This document shows, piece by piece, positions 43,614-51,955 of a stretch of DNA of 64,000 bases (position 1 is the stretch's first letter; every line of letters begins with the position of its first letter). Under the pieces are notes generated by a model. It saw nothing but the letters and a program-made list of their open reading frames with translations, had not been told where the DNA came from and did no database searches. Position numbers and translations under genes: made by a program. This stretch comes from Caulobacter ginsengisoli (GTDB lineage: Bacteria; Pseudomonadota; Alphaproteobacteria; Caulobacterales; Caulobacteraceae): NCBI RefSeq assembly GCF_030814835.1, contig NZ_JAUSVS010000003.1:310001-374000 (forward strand), read 5' to 3'.

Positions 43614-45185
43614 TCAGAACAGATCGCCCTGGCCGGGCGGCGGCGCCTTGGGCTTGGCGCGCGGGGCCGGGGGAGGGGGCGCGGGCTGGCCGCTGGCGCC
43701 GTCGATGACAGCCTGGCGGGTGGTGTCCGCGAATTTCAAGCTGACTTCCTCACCGGCCGAGAGCGAAGCCCCTTGGTGGACTAATGAACCGTCGGACCGC
43801 CTGACCAGCGCGAAGCCCATCTGTAGAGGCCGACTGGGATTGAGAGTCTCCAGTAACTGGCCGACGGATTTCAGTCGGCGCTCGGTGCGATCGAAGTCAA
43901 CGGCGGTGGCGCGATTGAAGCGCAGATTGACCTGGCTGAGCCGCTCCGTGTGAGCGTTCAGTGACCGCTTGAGCACACCCGGTTGGAGCTTGCCGGTGGT
44001 GCGCAGCAAGGCGCGCTCGTGAATATCGACATTGGAAATAAGGGCACTGTTCAATCGGCTGGAGGCATTGCCGAGTTGTCCGACACAGGCCTCCAACGAC
44101 CGCTTGAGCACGCCCGGCTGCAGCCGCCCGGCGCTGCGCAGCAGGGCCCGCTCATGGACGTCGACATTGGCCCGCAGGCCGTTGCTCAGCCGGCTGGCGG
44201 CGTTGTCGAAGCGCTGCCGGGCCAGGGCCAGGATGTCGTCTGGGCGGGGCAGGCCGCGGGCCACGCCGGTCAGCCGCTGGCGGCGGTCCTCGACCATCCG
44301 CCCGCCGCACTGGCTCATCCGCCGCTCGAAGTCGCTGAGCACGGCCTTCAGGTCGGCCAGCACCGGCGTCGCCATCTCGGCGGCGGCGGTGGGCGTCGGA
44401 GCGCGACGGTCTGAGACGAAATCGATCAGGGTGGTGTCGGTCTCGTGCCCGACCGCCGAGATCAGCGGGATCGTCCCCTCGACCACCGCGCGGGCCAGGG
44501 CCTCGTCGTTGAACGGCCAGAGGTCCTCGACCGAGCCGCCACCCCGGGCCACGATGATCAGGTCGGGGCGGGGCAGGGGGCCGTCCTCCCCCAAGGCGTT
44601 GAAGCCACGGATGGCCCCGGCCACCTGGGCGGCCGCCTGGTCGCCCTGGACGACCACCGGCCAGACGATGACCCGGCAGGGCCAGCGGTCGCGGATGCGG
44701 TGCAGGATGTCGCGGATTACCGCCCCGGTCGGGCTGGTGATCACCGCCACCGTGGACGGCATGGAGGGGATCGCCCGTTTGCGCTCGGGGGCGAACAGGC
44801 CCTCGGCGGCCAGCCTGGCCTTCAGCCGCTCGAGCTGGGCCAGCAGGGCGCCGATGCCGGCGGCCTCCATGGTCTCGATGACGATCTGGTAGCGGGAGCC
44901 GGCGGGATAGGTGGTGATCCGGCCGGTGACGATGACTTCCAGCCCGTGCTCGGGCCGCACGCCCAGGCCCCGCACGCTGCCCTTCCAGACCACCCCGTCC
45001 AGGGCCGCCTTGTCGTCCTTGAGGGTCAGATAGACGTGGCCGTTGGAATGGTGGGTGACCTTGGAAAGCTCACCCCGCAGCCGTACGAAGCCATAGGCGT
45101 CTTCCAGCGTGCGCTTCAGCGCGAACGCAAGTTCGGAGACGCTGTACGCCTGGGCGTTGGTGGTTTCTGAGTCGGCCTCGGACAT
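43614..45185 (-). CDS. xseA: Exodeoxyribonuclease VII large subunit, with an internal repeat
   Basis: Large subunit of ExoVII, which degrades single-stranded DNA to short oligonucleotides. The 523-residue protein has the N-terminal OB fold ([28 protein letters not shown]), the central catalytic block ([57 protein letters not shown]) and the coiled-coil stalk. The stalk contains two adjacent 45-residue repeats ([11 protein letters not shown]...[10 protein letters not shown]), longer than in many homologs. The small subunit gene xseB is not in the window. It precedes DUF2093. Confidence 0.96.
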   Translation of the reverse strand: MSEADSETTNAQAYSVSELAFALKRTLEDAYGFVRLRGELSKVTHHSNGHVYLTLKDDKAALDGVVWKGSVRGLGVRPEHGLEVIVTGRITTYPAGSRYQIVIETMEAAGIGALLAQLERLKARLAAEGLFAPERKRAIPSMPSTVAVITSPTGAVIRDILHRIRDRWPCRVIVWPVVVQGDQAAAQVAGAIRGFNALGEDGPLPRPDLIIVARGGGSVEDLWPFNDEALARAVVEGTIPLISAVGHETDTTLIDFVSDRRAPTPTAAAEMATPVLADLKAVLSDFERRMSQCGGRMVEDRRQRLTGVARGLPRPDDILALARQRFDNAASRLSNGLRANVDVHERALLRSAGRLQPGVLKRSLEACVGQLGNASSRLNSALISNVDIHERALLRTTGKLQPGVLKRSLNAHTERLSQVNLRFNRATAVDFDRTERRLKSVGQLLETLNPSRPLQMGFALVRRSDGSLVHQGASLSAGEEVSLKFADTTRQAVIDGASGQPAPPPPAPRAKPKAPPPGQGDLF

Positions 45186-45235
45186 GGCCGGAGCCTAACG
45201 GCGGGCGCGGCTCCAGGCCATGCCCGCCGGGAAGC

Positions 45236-45766
45236 CTAGATGTAGCGGCGCAGTGAGCGGGCCAGTTCGTTGGGGCCGGTCTTCTTCTTGCCCGACTGCT
45301 GGGGCTGGTAGGCGATGCGGGCATGCTCCAGGCAGTAGGGGGTGCCCTCGTCCGACCGGCGGCCGCAGAAGGTGAAGTTGTCGCTGGAGGGGTCGCCGAT
45401 CGGCCACTTGCACATGTGGGCGCCGAGCGTCAGCACAGTGGCCGAGCCGGGCTCTTCCATGCGGAAGACCGGACGCGGGGCGACCGGGACCGGCGCGTGG
45501 GAGGCGGTGGTCTGGGTCTGGGGTTGCTCGACCGGACGACGGGCGATCATCGGCTGGCTGGGGGCCGGACGCGGCGGGCGCGGGGCCTTGAAGGCCGGGC
45601 GGGCCGGCTGCGAGGGCGTGGCCCGGCCCGACAGGCCCAGCCGGTGGACCTTGCCGATCACGGCGTTGCGGGTGACCCCGCCCAGCTGCTTGGCGATCTG
45701 GCTGGCGGAGAGCCCGTCCAGCCAGAGCTTCTTGAGAATGGCGACCCGTTCGTCGGTCCAGCCCAT
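45236..45766 (-). CDS. gcrA: Cell-cycle regulator GcrA
   Basis: GcrA is a sigma-70 cofactor of Caulobacterales that activates hundreds of genes, with activity dependent on CcrM methylation of GANTC sites. The 176-residue protein begins MGWTDERVAILKKLWLDGLSASQIAKQLGGVTRNAVIGKVHRLGL, the HTH-like DNA-binding start of GcrA, followed by a Pro-rich linker and the C-terminal CKWPIGDP...FCGRRSDEGTPYCLEHARIAYQP cysteine/His block that contacts sigma. Its presence strongly supports the taxonomic call. Regulation in relatives involves DnaA and CtrA; a DnaA-like box lies about 140 bases upstream. Confidence 0.97.
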   Translation of the reverse strand: MGWTDERVAILKKLWLDGLSASQIAKQLGGVTRNAVIGKVHRLGLSGRATPSQPARPAFKAPRPPRPAPSQPMIARRPVEQPQTQTTASHAPVPVAPRPVFRMEEPGSATVLTLGAHMCKWPIGDPSSDNFTFCGRRSDEGTPYCLEHARIAYQPQQSGKKKTGPNELARSLRRYI

Positions 45767-46019
45767 GGCAGCGCCCTTTCGCTAATCGGCCGGTCCCCCC
45801 GGCGGACCGACACTACATGTTGTGTCTCGGGTCCCCGCTCGGAGGGCCCACATACAAAATACCGTAAAGTTTTTATGAACGGACACAATAGGCGCCATTC
45901 GCCTATCCACAGAGATCAACATGTAGATCGGCGTTCGGCCAAGCCCGTCCGCGACCCCCACGCCTTGCGGAGCAAGGGGCGCCTTGCGAACAACGCGCGG
46001 CGAGCGCACTTAGACTCAC
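45767..46019. promoter_or_regulatory. Divergent regulatory region of gcrA and the ABC-2 permease gene
   Basis: This 253-base gap holds ctatccaca at 45903-45911, one base from the DnaA box ttatccaca, and one GANTC site (gactc, 46013-46017) immediately before the permease ATG. An AT-rich stretch (aaagtttttatg, 45866-45877) is the best candidate for a promoter -10 region. No perfect CtrA box was seen. No gene was identified in it. Confidence 0.5.
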
Positions 46020-46841
46020 ATGAAAGATATGGCTCACAGCGTCCTTCCGCCGCAGCCGCGCGACTATGCCGGCTTCAACTGGACGGGTTTCACCACCCTG
46101 TATCTCAAGGAGATCCGGCGGTTCTGGAAGGTGGGCATGCAGACGGTCGCGGCGCCCGTCGTCACCACCCTGCTCTACATGATGGTCTTCGTGGTGGCGG
46201 TGCGCGGCTCCTCGCCGCCGATCCACAACATTCCCTTCTCGGCCTTCGTGGCCCCGGGCCTGATCATGATGGCCATCCTCAACAACGCCTTCGCCAATTC
46301 CAGCTCCTCGCTGCTGCAGGCCAAGATGATGGGGCTGACCAGCGACTTCCTCACCCCGCCGTTGGCGCCGATCGAGCAGGTCAGCGCCTTCGTGCTGGGC
46401 GCCGCCACCCGGGGCATCGTGGTGGGCATCGTCACCGCCGGGACGATTGCGGTGCTGCCCTTCACCGACCTGCGCATCAGCCACCCCTGGGCCATCGCCT
46501 ATTTCGGCATCGGCGCCTCGCTGATCCTGGGCCTGGTCGGGGTGGTGACCGGCCTGTGGTCGGAGAAGTTCGACCACCTCTCGGCGATCACCAACTTCCT
46601 GATCATGCCGATGACCTTCCTGTCGGGGACCTTCTACCTGGTCGACCGCCTGCCCGAGCCGTTCCGCACGGCCAGCCACTACAACCCCTTCTTCTATCTG
46701 ATCGACGGCTTCCGCTACGGCTTCATCGGCGAGGCCGACGGCTCGATCGCCATCGGGGCGAGCCTGGTGGCGGTGCTGACCGTCAGCCTGTCGCTGATCT
46801 GCTGGCAGCTGTTCCGCACCGGCTATCGCCTCAAGACCTGA
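46020..46841 (+). CDS. ABC-2 type transporter permease
   Basis: A 273-residue inner-membrane permease with six hydrophobic segments of the ABC-2 family (YadH-like): FTTLYLKEIRRFWKVGMQTVAAPVVTTLLYMMVF, then the conserved FVAPGLIMMAILNNAFANSSSS, and late FLSGTFYLVDRLPEPFRTASHYNPFFYLIDGFRYGF. Such permeases export glycans, lipids or drugs. The partner ATPase gene is not adjacent, which is unusual because the two are normally in one operon. A GANTC methylation site abuts the start codon. Confidence 0.9.
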   Translation: MKDMAHSVLPPQPRDYAGFNWTGFTTLYLKEIRRFWKVGMQTVAAPVVTTLLYMMVFVVAVRGSSPPIHNIPFSAFVAPGLIMMAILNNAFANSSSSLLQAKMMGLTSDFLTPPLAPIEQVSAFVLGAATRGIVVGIVTAGTIAVLPFTDLRISHPWAIAYFGIGASLILGLVGVVTGLWSEKFDHLSAITNFLIMPMTFLSGTFYLVDRLPEPFRTASHYNPFFYLIDGFRYGFIGEADGSIAIGASLVAVLTVSLSLICWQLFRTGYRLKT

Positions 46842-46935
46842 AACAACTGCAGGGCCCCAGCTTCACGACTTGAGGCCGCCCGGAACCGCGCCTAGCTTGG
46901 CGGCGTTGGGGGATGGACATCAAAGAGGGGTAACC

Positions 46936-47277
46936 ATGAAGCTTCTGAAGATCGCCGCCATCGGCGCGCTGGCCCTGACCGTCGCCGGCGTAGCCCAGGC
47001 CAAGCCGAAACGCGCGCCCGTGTTCCGGCCGCAGCTGGTGCTCTATGCCGGCCCCAACTTCGTCGGCGAATTCCGCATCCTGCGCGCCTCGGTTCCGCGG
47101 CTGGTCGATATCCAGTTCAACGACCGGGCCTCCTCGCTGCGCGCCACCGGCCGCTGGCAGGTCTGCACCAATCCCTACTATGCCGGCCGCTGCGCCGTGG
47201 TGCGCGGCGGCTACGGCGGCCTGGGCGGTATCCAGATGTCGGACAAGATTTCCTCGGTCCGCTACATCGGGCCATAG
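46936..47277 (+). CDS. Secreted beta/gamma-crystallin-like protein
   Basis: A 113-residue exported protein: signal peptide MKLLKIAAIGALALTVAGVAQA, then two Greek-key-like repeats, LVLYAGPNFVGEFRILRASVPRLVDIQFNDRASSLRATGRWQVC and NPYYAGRCAVVRGGYGGLGGIQMSDKISSVRYI. The Tyr-x-x-x-x-[FY]xG and Ser positions fit beta/gamma-crystallin motifs, some of which bind calcium. GAGGGG precedes the ATG. Function is unknown. A terminator-like hairpin lies 75 bases after the stop, in the argD leader. Confidence 0.83.
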   Translation: MKLLKIAAIGALALTVAGVAQAKPKRAPVFRPQLVLYAGPNFVGEFRILRASVPRLVDIQFNDRASSLRATGRWQVCTNPYYAGRCAVVRGGYGGLGGIQMSDKISSVRYIGP

Positions 47278-47351
47278 GCGAACGGCCCCGTGCGGACCGC
47301 CGATGTGTTGACTTCCGGGCCGCCAAGTTCGAAAGACGTGAGCTTCCAATC

Positions 47352-47388
47352 GGTCTCCGGGTTCGCGCCCGGAGACCTTCTTTCCTTT
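47352..47388 (+). terminator. Terminator-like hairpin in the argD leader
   Basis: A 10-bp perfect stem (ggtctccggg 47352-47361, cccggagacc 47368-47377, loop ttcgcg) is followed by ttctttccttt. It ends about 10 bases before the argD start. It could terminate the crystallin-like transcript, but it lies so close to argD that any argD promoter must be upstream, so it may attenuate argD. A weak promoter candidate is TTGACT at 47308-47313. Confidence 0.65.
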
Positions 47389-47398
47389 GGAGGCGATC

Positions 47399-48610
47399 TT
47401 GACCAGCTCCCCCGCCGTTTCCCCCGACCACATCATGGGCGTCTACAACCGCGCCCCGCTGGCCGTGGCGCGAGGCGAGGGCGTCCGACTTTGGGATGAG
47501 AATGGTCAGGAATACCTGGACTGCGTGGCCGGCATCGCCACCACCGGCCTGGGCCACTGCCACCCGGCCCTGGTCGCGGCGCTGAAGGACCAGGGCGAGA
47601 AGCTCTGGCACGTCTCCAACATCTTCCGCATTCCGGGGCAGGAAGCCCTGGCCAAGCGGCTGACCGACGCCAGCTTCGCCGACGTGGTGTTCTTCACCAA
47701 CTCGGGCACCGAGGCCATCGAGTGCGCCCTCAAGACCGCCCGCAAATACCAGACGGCGGTCGGCAAGCCCGAGCGCATCGACATCATCGGCTTCGACGGC
47801 AGCTTCCACGGCCGCAGCTACGGGGCGATCAACGCCGCCGGCAATCCCAACTATGTCGAGGGCTTCGGTCCGCGCCTGCCCGGCTATGTCCAGGTGACCT
47901 GGGGCGACAAGGAGGCCCTGAAGGCCGCCATCGAGGCCCCCAGCGCCTGCGCCGTCATCATCGAGCCCGTGCAGGGCGAGGGCGGGGCCCGGGCCATGAG
48001 CGAGGCCGACCTGGAAGAGCTGCGCGGCTGGACCCGCGACAACGGCGTCCTCCTGATCTACGACGAAGTGCAGAGCGGCATGGGCCGCACCGGCAAGCTC
48101 TGGGCCCACGAATGGGCCAACGACGCCGCTCCCGACATCATGGCGGTGGCCAAGGCCCTGGGCGGCGGCTTCCCGGTCGGCGCCTGCCTGGCTTCGGCCG
48201 AGGCGGCGCGCGGCATGACCGTGGGCGTGCACGGCTCGACCTTCGGCGGCAACCCGCTGGCCATGGCCGTGGGCGTGGCGGCGTTTGACGAGATCAACAA
48301 GCCCGAAACCCTGGAGAACGCCCGCACCGTCGCCGGCTACTTCACCCAGCAGCTGTCGGGCCTGCGCGACCGCTATCCGGACGTCATCGTCGACGTGCGC
48401 GGCAAGGGCCTGCTGATCGGCCTCAAGCTGATCCCCAACAACCGCGACTTCATGGCCATGGCCCGGGACCAGCACCTGCTGGTGGCGGGCGGCGGGGACA
48501 ACTGCGTCCGTCTCCTGCCCTCGCTCCTCATCACTCAGGACGAAGCCCGCGAAGCCATCGCCAAGCTGGAGCAGACCTGCGAGGCGGTCCGCAAGAAGGC
48601 CGCGGCGTGA
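47399..48610 (+). CDS. argD: Acetylornithine aminotransferase
   Basis: PLP enzyme of arginine synthesis converting N-acetylglutamate semialdehyde to N-acetylornithine (and possibly succinyldiaminopimelate in lysine synthesis). With a TTG start at 47399-47401, GGAGG lies 5 bases upstream; an earlier in-frame TTG (47387) would overlap that site. The 403-residue protein shows [61 protein letters not shown] and the PLP lysine region [15 protein letters not shown]. The GTG of argF overlaps the stop. A terminator-like hairpin precedes it. Confidence 0.95.
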   Translation: MTSSPAVSPDHIMGVYNRAPLAVARGEGVRLWDENGQEYLDCVAGIATTGLGHCHPALVAALKDQGEKLWHVSNIFRIPGQEALAKRLTDASFADVVFFTNSGTEAIECALKTARKYQTAVGKPERIDIIGFDGSFHGRSYGAINAAGNPNYVEGFGPRLPGYVQVTWGDKEALKAAIEAPSACAVIIEPVQGEGGARAMSEADLEELRGWTRDNGVLLIYDEVQSGMGRTGKLWAHEWANDAAPDIMAVAKALGGGFPVGACLASAEAARGMTVGVHGSTFGGNPLAMAVGVAAFDEINKPETLENARTVAGYFTQQLSGLRDRYPDVIVDVRGKGLLIGLKLIPNNRDFMAMARDQHLLVAGGGDNCVRLLPSLLITQDEAREAIAKLEQTCEAVRKKAAA

Positions 48611-49557
48611 GCAGCCGGGGACCTTCCGCGCCCCGGCATTTCATCGACCTCTGGCGGCTCGAGGCGGCGACCCTGCGCGCCATCCTCGACGACGCCCATG
48701 TCCGCAAGGCCGCCCGCAAGGGCTGGCCCCAGGGGCGGGTCGACGCCGACGCCCCTGGCAAGGACCGGGTGCTGGCCATGATCTTCGAGAAGAACTCGAC
48801 CCGCACCCGCTTCTCCTTCGACGCCGCCATCCGCCAGATCGGCGGCCAGGGCATCATCTCGACCAGCAACGACATGCAGCTGGGCCGCGGCGAGACCATC
48901 GAGGACACCGCCCGCGTGCTCTCCCGCATGGTCGACGCGGTAATGATCCGCGCCAATGTCCATGAGGACGTCGAGCGCTTCGCCCAGCACTCCAGCGTGC
49001 CGGTGATCAACGGCCTCACCGACAAGAGCCACCCCTGCCAGATTCTCGCCGACCTGCAGGCCATCGAGGAACGCCAGGGCCCCATCGCCGGCAAGACCAT
49101 CGCCTGGGTGGGCGATGGCAACAATGTCTGCTCCAGCTTCATCCACGCCGCGCCCAAGTTCGGCTTCAAGCTGAACATCGCCAGCCCGGCGGTCTATTTC
49201 CCCGACCTGGTCGACCTGGCGCGGGCCGCCGAACTGCAGGGCCGCATCCAGACCACCCACGACCCGCGCGAGGCGGTCGAGGGCGCCGACGTGGTGATCA
49301 CCGACACCTGGGTCTCGATGGGCGACAAGGACGGCGAGGCGCGCCTCGACGCCCTGGAGCCCTACCAGGTCGACGAGCGCCTGATGGAGATCGCCGACAC
49401 GAAGGCCGTCTTCCTCCACTGCCTCCCGGCGCACCGGGGCGAGGAGGTGACGGACGCGGTGATGGACGGCCCGCAATCCCTGGTCTGGGACGAGGCGGAG
49501 AACCGCATCCACGCGCAGAAGTCGATCCTGGCGTGGTGTTTTGGGGCGATTGGGTAG
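48607..49557 (+). CDS. argF: Ornithine carbamoyltransferase
   Basis: Makes citrulline from ornithine and carbamoyl phosphate. The 316-residue protein has the carbamoyl-phosphate loop STRTRFSFD, the HPCQ motif ([13 protein letters not shown]), [11 protein letters not shown], the SMG loop and the ornithine-binding [11 protein letters not shown]. The GTG start overlaps the argD TGA (GTGA), so it is translationally coupled in a two-gene arg operon. The gene is convergent with the DUF1579-like lipoprotein gene. Confidence 0.96.
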   Translation: MSSRGPSAPRHFIDLWRLEAATLRAILDDAHVRKAARKGWPQGRVDADAPGKDRVLAMIFEKNSTRTRFSFDAAIRQIGGQGIISTSNDMQLGRGETIEDTARVLSRMVDAVMIRANVHEDVERFAQHSSVPVINGLTDKSHPCQILADLQAIEERQGPIAGKTIAWVGDGNNVCSSFIHAAPKFGFKLNIASPAVYFPDLVDLARAAELQGRIQTTHDPREAVEGADVVITDTWVSMGDKDGEARLDALEPYQVDERLMEIADTKAVFLHCLPAHRGEEVTDAVMDGPQSLVWDEAENRIHAQKSILAWCFGAIG

Positions 49558-49566
49558 GGCTGTCCG

Positions 49567-50154
49567 CTACTGGCCGGGCGGCTGGGGCGGCTTCACGATC
49601 CGGGTAAAGCTGTAGCGGTCGACGGGAACGAAGCGGTCGCCCTTGACGCGCTGTTCGTTCAGGATCTCGAAGCTGTTCTGGCCGGTCCGGATCAGCGACT
49701 GACGCAGAACGAAGGTCTCGCCAAAGATACGGGCGGGCGCCTCGGCGACCAGCCGGCGGCCCTCCCAGCGCGCCCGGAAGTTGTTGAGGGGCGCCATCGG
49801 CGGCTCGAAGCCGGCCGAGATCCAGTCGTGCTCGAACGGGTCGTAGGTCAGGATGGTGGAGAGGTCGTCGCTGGCCAGGATGGAGTCGCCGACCAGATGG
49901 AAGCTCGTCGTCGTCGTCTCCCGGCTCTCCGGCGAGGCGGCGGTGGCGAAGACGGTGATGGTCGTCCGCCAGTCGCCGACCATCCAGTCCAGTTCGCGCA
50001 TCCGTCGGGCGGGCTCGGCCGCCGCGGCCTGCAGGGCGGGACCGTTCTTGAGCTGCTCATAGCGCTCATAGACCGTCGTCGTCTGCGGGGCCGGGGCGCA
50101 ACCCAGCAGCACCGCCACGGCCAAACCCGGCAAAATCACCCGCCGCATTCTCAT
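49567..50154 (-). CDS. Lipoprotein of DUF1579-like type
   Basis: A 195-residue predicted lipoprotein: MRMRRVILPGLAVAVLLGC carries a lipobox (LLGC) with Cys19 lipidated. The mature part has ELDWMVGDWRTTITVFATA and a following beta-rich pattern (GDSILASDDLSTILTYDPFEHDWISAGFEPP) that resembles DUF1579 proteins of unknown role. The ATG at 50152-50154 follows the DUF418 gene stop by 13 bases, so the two are probably one operon. The product is likely periplasmic, attached to a membrane. Confidence 0.78.
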   Translation of the reverse strand: MRMRRVILPGLAVAVLLGCAPAPQTTTVYERYEQLKNGPALQAAAAEPARRMRELDWMVGDWRTTITVFATAASPESRETTTTSFHLVGDSILASDDLSTILTYDPFEHDWISAGFEPPMAPLNNFRARWEGRRLVAEAPARIFGETFVLRQSLIRTGQNSFEILNEQRVKGDRFVPVDRYSFTRIVKPPQPPGQ

Positions 50155-50167
50155 GCTTTTCTCGAGT

Positions 50168-51448
50168 TCACAGGGCGGCCTGGGTGGCGACCGGCGGTGT
50201 GCGCCCATAGCTCAGCCGGCGCCACAGCCATTCCAGGGGGCCCATTTTGAACAGCCTCAGCCACACCGGGCAGAAGACCAGCTGGAAGGCGATGACGCCC
50301 AGGGCTATGGTCTCCAGGCCCGCCCAGCCGAACCGTCCCCAAAGGCCCAGGCCGAATCCGGGGAACAGCAGCCAGCAGCAGATCAGGCTCTGGCCCACAT
50401 AGCAGGTCAGGGCCATCCGCCCCGCCGCCGCGAAAGGCGCCGCCAGCCAGCGTCCGGCCTGCGATTTCACGGCCAGGCAGATCAGCCCGACGTGACCGAA
50501 GGCCACCCCCAGCCGCCCGACGTCGGAGAGCATGTGGCCGGCGCTGACCGGGCCAAAGCCGTCGGCTATGGCCTGGCGCGCCAGGAGCAGCTTGACCGAC
50601 ACCCCCAATCCATAGCCCGCCGCCATCATCACCAGATAGAAGCGGCGGGAGCGGCGGCCCTGCAGCACGCCCCAGCCGAACAGGGCCATGCCGATCCACA
50701 TGGTGCAGATCGCCTCCACGAAGGAGAGATAGAGGAAGGGGCTGACATTGAGGAGCGCCCAGGTCCCGGTCGCCCAGCCCAGGTTGTCGCCATAGCCGCC
50801 CAACCGTTGCGCCCGCTCGGCGCCCATGCCGGCCTTGAGGGCTTCGCGGCGGCCGTTCATCTCGGCCCATTCCGCCCTGATCGCCTTGTCGGCCGCCGTC
50901 GGCGTCGCCGCGGGCCGGGAGTCCAGCTGGACGATCTGCGCCTGGACCTCGCGTCCGTGCAGGTAGTTGGGGAGTTCGGTCGCGCCCAGCAGGGCCAGAC
51001 CGACAAAGCCCATCACCGCCAGGGTCCGGGGCTTGAGCCGCCGGAAAGCCGGCAGGAACAGCCCGGTCAGGCCGTAGAGGAACAGGATATCGCCCGGCCA
51101 GAGCAGCAATGTCCCGTGAATCAGGCCCAGCACGATCAGCCAAAGAGAGCGCCGGCTGTAGGTGTCGACAGACTTCACGGGCGCGTCGGGCGACATCGCC
51201 TCGCGGGTCAGCAACAGGGCGCTGGCGCCGAACAGCAGCTGCAGCAGGCCGCGCTCGGCCCCGTCGAGCAGCTGGAAAACATAGGTCCAGACCGCCTGGT
51301 CGGCCGGGCTCCAGCCGAGCAGCCGCGGGTCGGCGAAATAGGCGACGCTGAACCCCATCACCGGGATGTTGATGAGCAGGATGCCCAGGATCGCCACCCC
51401 CCGCATGACGTCGAGCGAAGCAATCCTCTCAGGCTTGGCTGTCTGCAC
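50168..51448 (-). CDS. DUF418 (YeiB) family membrane protein
   Basis: A 426-residue polytopic membrane protein. The start RIASLDVMRGVAILGILLINIPVMGFSVAYFADP is the DUF418/YeiB N-terminal signature and the late part contains MALTCYVGQSLICCWLLFPGFGLGLWGRFGWAGLETIALGVIAFQLV, also typical. About nine helices can be counted. The family is related to acyltransferase-3-like membrane proteins; a transport or acyl-transfer role has been proposed, but no function is established. It is followed by the DUF1579-like lipoprotein gene in the same direction. Confidence 0.9.
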   Translation of the reverse strand: MQTAKPERIASLDVMRGVAILGILLINIPVMGFSVAYFADPRLLGWSPADQAVWTYVFQLLDGAERGLLQLLFGASALLLTREAMSPDAPVKSVDTYSRRSLWLIVLGLIHGTLLLWPGDILFLYGLTGLFLPAFRRLKPRTLAVMGFVGLALLGATELPNYLHGREVQAQIVQLDSRPAATPTAADKAIRAEWAEMNGRREALKAGMGAERAQRLGGYGDNLGWATGTWALLNVSPFLYLSFVEAICTMWIGMALFGWGVLQGRRSRRFYLVMMAAGYGLGVSVKLLLARQAIADGFGPVSAGHMLSDVGRLGVAFGHVGLICLAVKSQAGRWLAAPFAAAGRMALTCYVGQSLICCWLLFPGFGLGLWGRFGWAGLETIALGVIAFQLVFCPVWLRLFKMGPLEWLWRRLSYGRTPPVATQAAL

Positions 51449-51659
51449 GCGCGCTCCCCCTGTCGCAGGATATCGAAGGCGCGATGGCCGGAGCGCCCAG
51501 GACTCATACGAGCGTCCCGCGTCTCTGGATCATCGGCCGTTCCGATCGATCGCCGCTTTCGCGAACCTGACAGCGGCGTGGTGATCCCGATCCGGGCGGC
51601 CTGCGTAACCCACGCCGGGACCGCGCCTGAGGCGTCCCGCGACGGAGAGGAAGCGTTGA

Positions 51660-51950
51660 GTGGCCAGGATTTTTGACCAGAACCCTGTCGCCGGTTTGGC
51701 GGGGGCTGTGGATTACCCCCAGGAGCGGCCGGCTGGCGTGCGCAGGCGCGTCGTGGACATGCCGGATGTGAAGGCCCTGCGCGAGACGTTGCGCATGTCG
51801 CAGCAGGAGTTTTCGTGGGCCTACCGCATTCCGCTTGCGACCTTGAAGACCTGGGAACAGGGGCGCCGACAGCCCGACGCCACCGCCATAGCCTTCCTGA
51901 CCGCGATCGAGCGTCTGCCGGACGAAATCAGGGCGGCCCTGAAAGCCTGA
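51660..51950 (+). CDS. Orphan HigA/XRE-type antitoxin
   Basis: A 96-residue protein with a C-terminal XRE domain (VKALRETLRMSQQEFSWAYRIPLATLKTWEQGRRQPDATAIAFLTAIERLPDEIRAAL) and a disordered N-terminus, the form of many antitoxins of the HigA group. The start is GTG at 51660-51662 with AGAGGAAG upstream. Its expected toxin partner is not intact: upstream plus-strand frames between 51480 and 51660 are short and interrupted. It may be an orphan regulator or the remnant of a toxin-antitoxin pair. It converges with the monooxygenase gene, 5 bases away. Confidence 0.75.
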   Translation: MARIFDQNPVAGLAGAVDYPQERPAGVRRRVVDMPDVKALRETLRMSQQEFSWAYRIPLATLKTWEQGRRQPDATAIAFLTAIERLPDEIRAALKA

Positions 51951-51955
51951 CCGGC

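Noticed and set aside
45866..45911. Chromosomal origin near gcrA (AT-rich stretch with a DnaA-like box)
   Set aside because: One near-match DnaA box and a short AT-rich run are insufficient, and no origin-linked genes (dnaA, hemE, parAB) are nearby.
51484..51600. BrnT-like toxin remnant (LWIIGRSDR in one frame)
   Set aside because: The resemblance is a handful of residues and runs into a stop; not enough to annotate a pseudogene.
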